Positions 61,307 to 64,000 of a DNA stretch of 64,000 nt are shown here, in pieces. Position 1 is the first letter of the stretch, and each line of letters opens with the position of its first letter. Position numbers and translations under genes: made by a program. Source of the stretch: Aequitasia blattaphilus (GTDB lineage: Bacteria; Bacillota; Clostridia; Lachnospirales; Lachnospiraceae); the NCBI RefSeq assembly GCF_024721305.1, contig NZ_JAMXOD010000006.1:1-64000 (forward strand), given 5' to 3'. The notes below the pieces were generated by a model, which saw nothing but the letters and a program-made list of their open reading frames with translations, was not told where the DNA came from and searched no databases.

Positions 61307-63451
61307 ATGAAGATACAAATTTCCGTTATTAAGGAACATTTGAGGAAGCGTAAAATAAGAAGAGAGTACATTTTATCGCAAAGAAGGAATAGTGGATTTT
61401 ACAGAAAGATGATGCCGGTTTATACGATATTAAATAAGTATTCCCTATTTTTTCATGTTCTGTTAGCTTGTTTTTTGAATTTGATAATTGAGTCCATTTC
61501 CAGACATTCACTAATAAAGGGGCTCCAATACTTGTTTGGTTCACCAATGGTATTTCTATACAATGCCTTTATGATTTTTTGTACATTGTCCATTGTTTAT
61601 ATATTTAGAAGGAGAACCTTTGCCCGAATTATTATCAGTGTTTTGTGGCTGGTTCTGGGTGTTACCAATGGATATATGTTGTTGAAAAGAGTAACTCCTT
61701 TCAATGCTCAGGATATTAAGGTTGCCAAGGATGGATTAACCCTTTTGACAAACTATTTTAATGCATTTGAAATTGTAGTGCTTAGTATTGGCATTGTTGC
61801 AGTGAGTGTTTGGGTTGTTTCCATGTGGAAACGAGGCGGGCAGTATAAGGGAAGGATGCATCGAGTGGTAGCCATTATTGGAAGTGGTGTTTTCTTTGCT
61901 CTGTTTGGCCTGGCGACAAATCAGGCAATTGACAAGAGAGTGGTATCAACGTATTTTGGCAATATTGCCTTTGCATATGAAGATTATGGTCTGCCTTATT
62001 GTTTTATGGCATCTCTCTTTAATACAGGCATTAATCAGCCGAATAATTATACAGAGGAGTCCATTGAAGCAATCAGTAATAATGGAGAGATTACGAAATC
62101 TGAGACAGGGAGAGCAACAGAAGCCCGTCCTAATATTATCGTGGTACAGCTGGAATCTTTTTTCGACGTAAGTGATGCAGAGTTTTTTGAAACATCTATT
62201 GATGCCTTACCAAATCTGCGAGAGATGTTTGAAAACTACTCCACAGGATATTTTAAAGTTCCATCAGTAGGAGCAGGAACGGCAAATACGGAGTTTGAGG
62301 TTTTAACAGGAATGAATCTGCGCTATTTTGGACCAGGGGAATATCCCTATAAGACTTATGCGAAGGAAACGCCCTTAGAAAGTGCTGCAACAGCCCTGAA
62401 TGTCTTGGATTACGGAACACATGCCTTACATAATAATGGTGGAAATTTTTACAGTAGAGCCCAAGTGTTTGATCATATGGGATTTGATACCTTTATCAGC
62501 AAGGAATTTATGAACATCCTTCAAACCACACCGAATGGATGGGCAAAGGATGATGTTTTGGTTCAGGGGATTTTAGATTCCATGGACACCACAGAGGGGA
62601 AAGACTTTGTCTTTACAGTGAGTGTGCAGGGACATGGAGATTATCCGGAAGAAAAGATGATTGAAAATCCAGCGGTTACTGTAAGTGGTATCGAAGATGA
62701 AGCTCTTAAAAATAAATGGGAATACTATGTCAATCAGGTCTATGAAATGGATCAGTTTGTTGGAAAGTTAAAAGAGAAGATTGAGGAACGTGGAGAGCCT
62801 ACGGTTATGGTGTTTTACGGGGATCATTTGCCAACCCTTGGATTGCAGTCTGAGGATTTGAAAAGTCGTTATCTGTATAATACAAACTACGTAATATGGG
62901 ATAATATTGGTTTAGAGAAGCGAGATGGGAATATCGCATCTTATCAACTTTTGGCCGATGTATTTGAGCGATTGGATATCCACTCAGGAACAGTCTTTAA
63001 TTATCATCAAGAGAGACGAAAAACGAAACATTATTTGGAGGATTTAGAACTTCTTCAATACGATCTTTTATATGGTAAGCAGTATGTATATGGAGACAAT
63101 TCACCAATTGATGAAGGTCATATGGTGATGGGAGTACGAGATGTAACGGTAACAGACATTACACCACAAATAAAAAAGGGATTTAGTTTGTACGGAACGA
63201 ATTTTACAAAATCCAGCAAAGTATATGTGAATGGTGAGAAGCAAAAGAGCAGCTTTTTGAATAATACACATATTAATCTGCCTGAAACGAATCTTGAAGA
63301 GGGAGATGTTTTGGTTGTAAAACAAATGGGCTCCAGCAATACGGAATTTAGGAGAAGTAATGAATATGTTTACCAGGATGGAACGTTGGTAGAAAGTCCG
63401 GGGACGGCAACAGATAAAGGTGTGTCATGGGCAAAGCAAGAACAAGAATAG
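61307..63451 (+). CDS. LtaS-family membrane sulfatase (LTA synthase-like)
   Basis: A 714-residue protein with about five N-terminal membrane helices (residues about 45-220) and an extracellular sulfatase-type domain. Active-site pieces of the LtaS family are visible: VVQLESFFD (Glu), VGAGTANTEFEVLTG (Thr nucleophile) and MVFYGDHLPTLG (Asp-His metal ligands), plus SVQGHGDYP. It likely transfers glycerol-phosphate from phosphatidylglycerol to a cell-surface polymer or glycolipid. After residue about 600 there is an extra beta-rich region (ITPQIKKGFSLYGTNFTKSS) resembling an IPT/TIG fold. It follows valS by 11 bp. Confidence 0.9.
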   Translation: MKIQISVIKEHLRKRKIRREYILSQRRNSGFYRKMMPVYTILNKYSLFFHVLLACFLNLIIESISRHSLIKGLQYLFGSPMVFLYNAFMIFCTLSIVYIFRRRTFARIIISVLWLVLGVTNGYMLLKRVTPFNAQDIKVAKDGLTLLTNYFNAFEIVVLSIGIVAVSVWVVSMWKRGGQYKGRMHRVVAIIGSGVFFALFGLATNQAIDKRVVSTYFGNIAFAYEDYGLPYCFMASLFNTGINQPNNYTEESIEAISNNGEITKSETGRATEARPNIIVVQLESFFDVSDAEFFETSIDALPNLREMFENYSTGYFKVPSVGAGTANTEFEVLTGMNLRYFGPGEYPYKTYAKETPLESAATALNVLDYGTHALHNNGGNFYSRAQVFDHMGFDTFISKEFMNILQTTPNGWAKDDVLVQGILDSMDTTEGKDFVFTVSVQGHGDYPEEKMIENPAVTVSGIEDEALKNKWEYYVNQVYEMDQFVGKLKEKIEERGEPTVMVFYGDHLPTLGLQSEDLKSRYLYNTNYVIWDNIGLEKRDGNIASYQLLADVFERLDIHSGTVFNYHQERRKTKHYLEDLELLQYDLLYGKQYVYGDNSPIDEGHMVMGVRDVTVTDITPQIKKGFSLYGTNFTKSSKVYVNGEKQKSSFLNNTHINLPETNLEEGDVLVVKQMGSSNTEFRRSNEYVYQDGTLVESPGTATDKGVSWAKQEQE

Positions 63452-63462
63452 GAGAGTTAAAT

Positions 63463-64000
63463 ATGGATTATCAATCTGCCGTAGCTTATATTGAGAGCAT
63501 TCCAAAATTCACGAAGAAAAATTCACTTTCACATACAAGATATTTACTGATAAAGTTGAAATATCCAGGAGTTCTAAGAAAAATAACCCATGTGGCTGGA
63601 ACAAATGGAAAGGGCTCTGTATGTATTTATTTAAGAGATATACTTTTGGGGGAAAAGAAAAGTGTGGGGACTTTCACATCACCTCATTTGGTACGCATCA
63701 ATGAACGGTTTTTAATCGATAAAGATGAAGTATCCGATGAAGGATTTCTGGAGGCCTTTCATGAGGTTTATGATACGGTGAAAGAAATGGAAGCAGAGGG
63801 GTATGAACATCCCACTTACTTTGAATTTCTGTTTGTAATGGCCATGGTAATTTTTGAAAAAGCAGATGTGGAGTACATTGTTTTAGAAACAGGGCTGGGA
63901 GGCAGGCTGGATGCAACCAATAGTGTCATCAAGCCAACTCTTTCTATTATTACATCAATTGGACCGGATCACCAAAGTATTTTAGGGGAAACTATTGAAG
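63463..64000 (+). CDS. folC: Folylpolyglutamate/dihydrofolate synthase, 3' end outside window
   Basis: The frame from ATG 63463 (GGAGAG upstream) stays open for 179 codons to the window end. It reads as the N-terminal part of FolC: SLSHTRYLLIKLKYPG, the P-loop ITHVAGTNGKGSVCIYLRDIL, FTSPHLVRINERFLID, and ETGLGGRLDATNSV with the Mur-ligase-like metal region, then TSIGPDHQSILG. It adds glutamate to folates. It follows the LtaS-like gene by 11 bp. About 250 residues should lie beyond the edge. Confidence 0.94.
   Translation, partial: MDYQSAVAYIESIPKFTKKNSLSHTRYLLIKLKYPGVLRKITHVAGTNGKGSVCIYLRDILLGEKKSVGTFTSPHLVRINERFLIDKDEVSDEGFLEAFHEVYDTVKEMEAEGYEHPTYFEFLFVMAMVIFEKADVEYIVLETGLGGRLDATNSVIKPTLSIITSIGPDHQSILGETIE

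Overview
The window reads as part of an AT-rich chromosome of an anaerobic Gram-positive Clostridia, most likely a gut Lachnospiraceae. The basis is [FeFe]-hydrogenase maturases (hydE/hydG/hydF), an Fe-S serine dehydratase (sdaAB/sdaAA), a FabT/FabK-type fatty-acid cluster, a T-box leader on valS, an LtaS-like sulfatase, monoderm-type pilus genes with no secretin, and strong GGAGG ribosome sites. No rRNA, tRNA, prophage or CRISPR array was seen.

Layout. 1-1.3 kb: a 5'-cut, zinc-ribbon-less TnpB whose right end abuts a decayed hicA/hicB toxin-antitoxin pair. 1.3-3.9 kb (minus): a DUF1266-like lipoprotein and a DUF4317 protein. 4-5.5 kb: L-serine dehydratase. 5.5-7 kb: an AAA/DUF4143 ATPase behind a triply iterated motif. 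7-17.6 kb: a complete FAS-II/acetyl-CoA carboxylase operon (fabH-acpP-fabK-fabD-fabG-fabF-accB-fabZ-accC-accDA-NMO/FabX-like-fabT) with two FabT-like palindromes in its promoter. The gene order mirrors that of Streptococcus, but accD and accA are fused, and a cysteine-cluster NMO-family flavoprotein stands where no other unsaturated-fatty-acid isomerase gene exists.

17.6-38.7 kb: a carbohydrate island. An aldo/keto reductase is followed by a response regulator, a YesM-type sensor kinase and a membrane-anchored sugar-binding sensor. Then come an intergenic block of strong hairpins, a ribose/galactose-type ABC transporter (two permeases, one fused ATPase, one lipoprotein), a divergent AraC regulator, and a fucose module (RhaB-like kinase, FucI, FucU). 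After that lie a small membrane ORF and a second operon: class II aldolase, LacI regulator, FGGY kinase, GatD-like dehydrogenase, PfkB kinase. One identical 18-bp palindrome lies just downstream of the promoters of both the aldo/keto reductase operon and the aldolase-lacI operon, 15.7 kb apart. This suggests one LacI-family regulon that includes an aldose to alditol to alditol-phosphate to ketose-phosphate route plus its sensor.

38.8-54.6 kb: a full type IV pilus locus. It starts with a prepilin of about 2,137 residues fused to a long GLUG-repeat region (a candidate tip adhesin). This is followed by three minor pseudopilins, a major pilin with its own promoter, an unknown one-TM protein, prepilin peptidase PilD, PilC, a PilM-PilN fusion, PilO, extension ATPase PilB and retraction ATPase PilT.

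54.6-58.3 kb (minus): the hydE-hydG-hydF operon. 58.3-64 kb: valS behind a T-box leader whose specifier can be read as GUA (Val), an LtaS-type membrane sulfatase, and the 5' part of folC, cut by the window edge.
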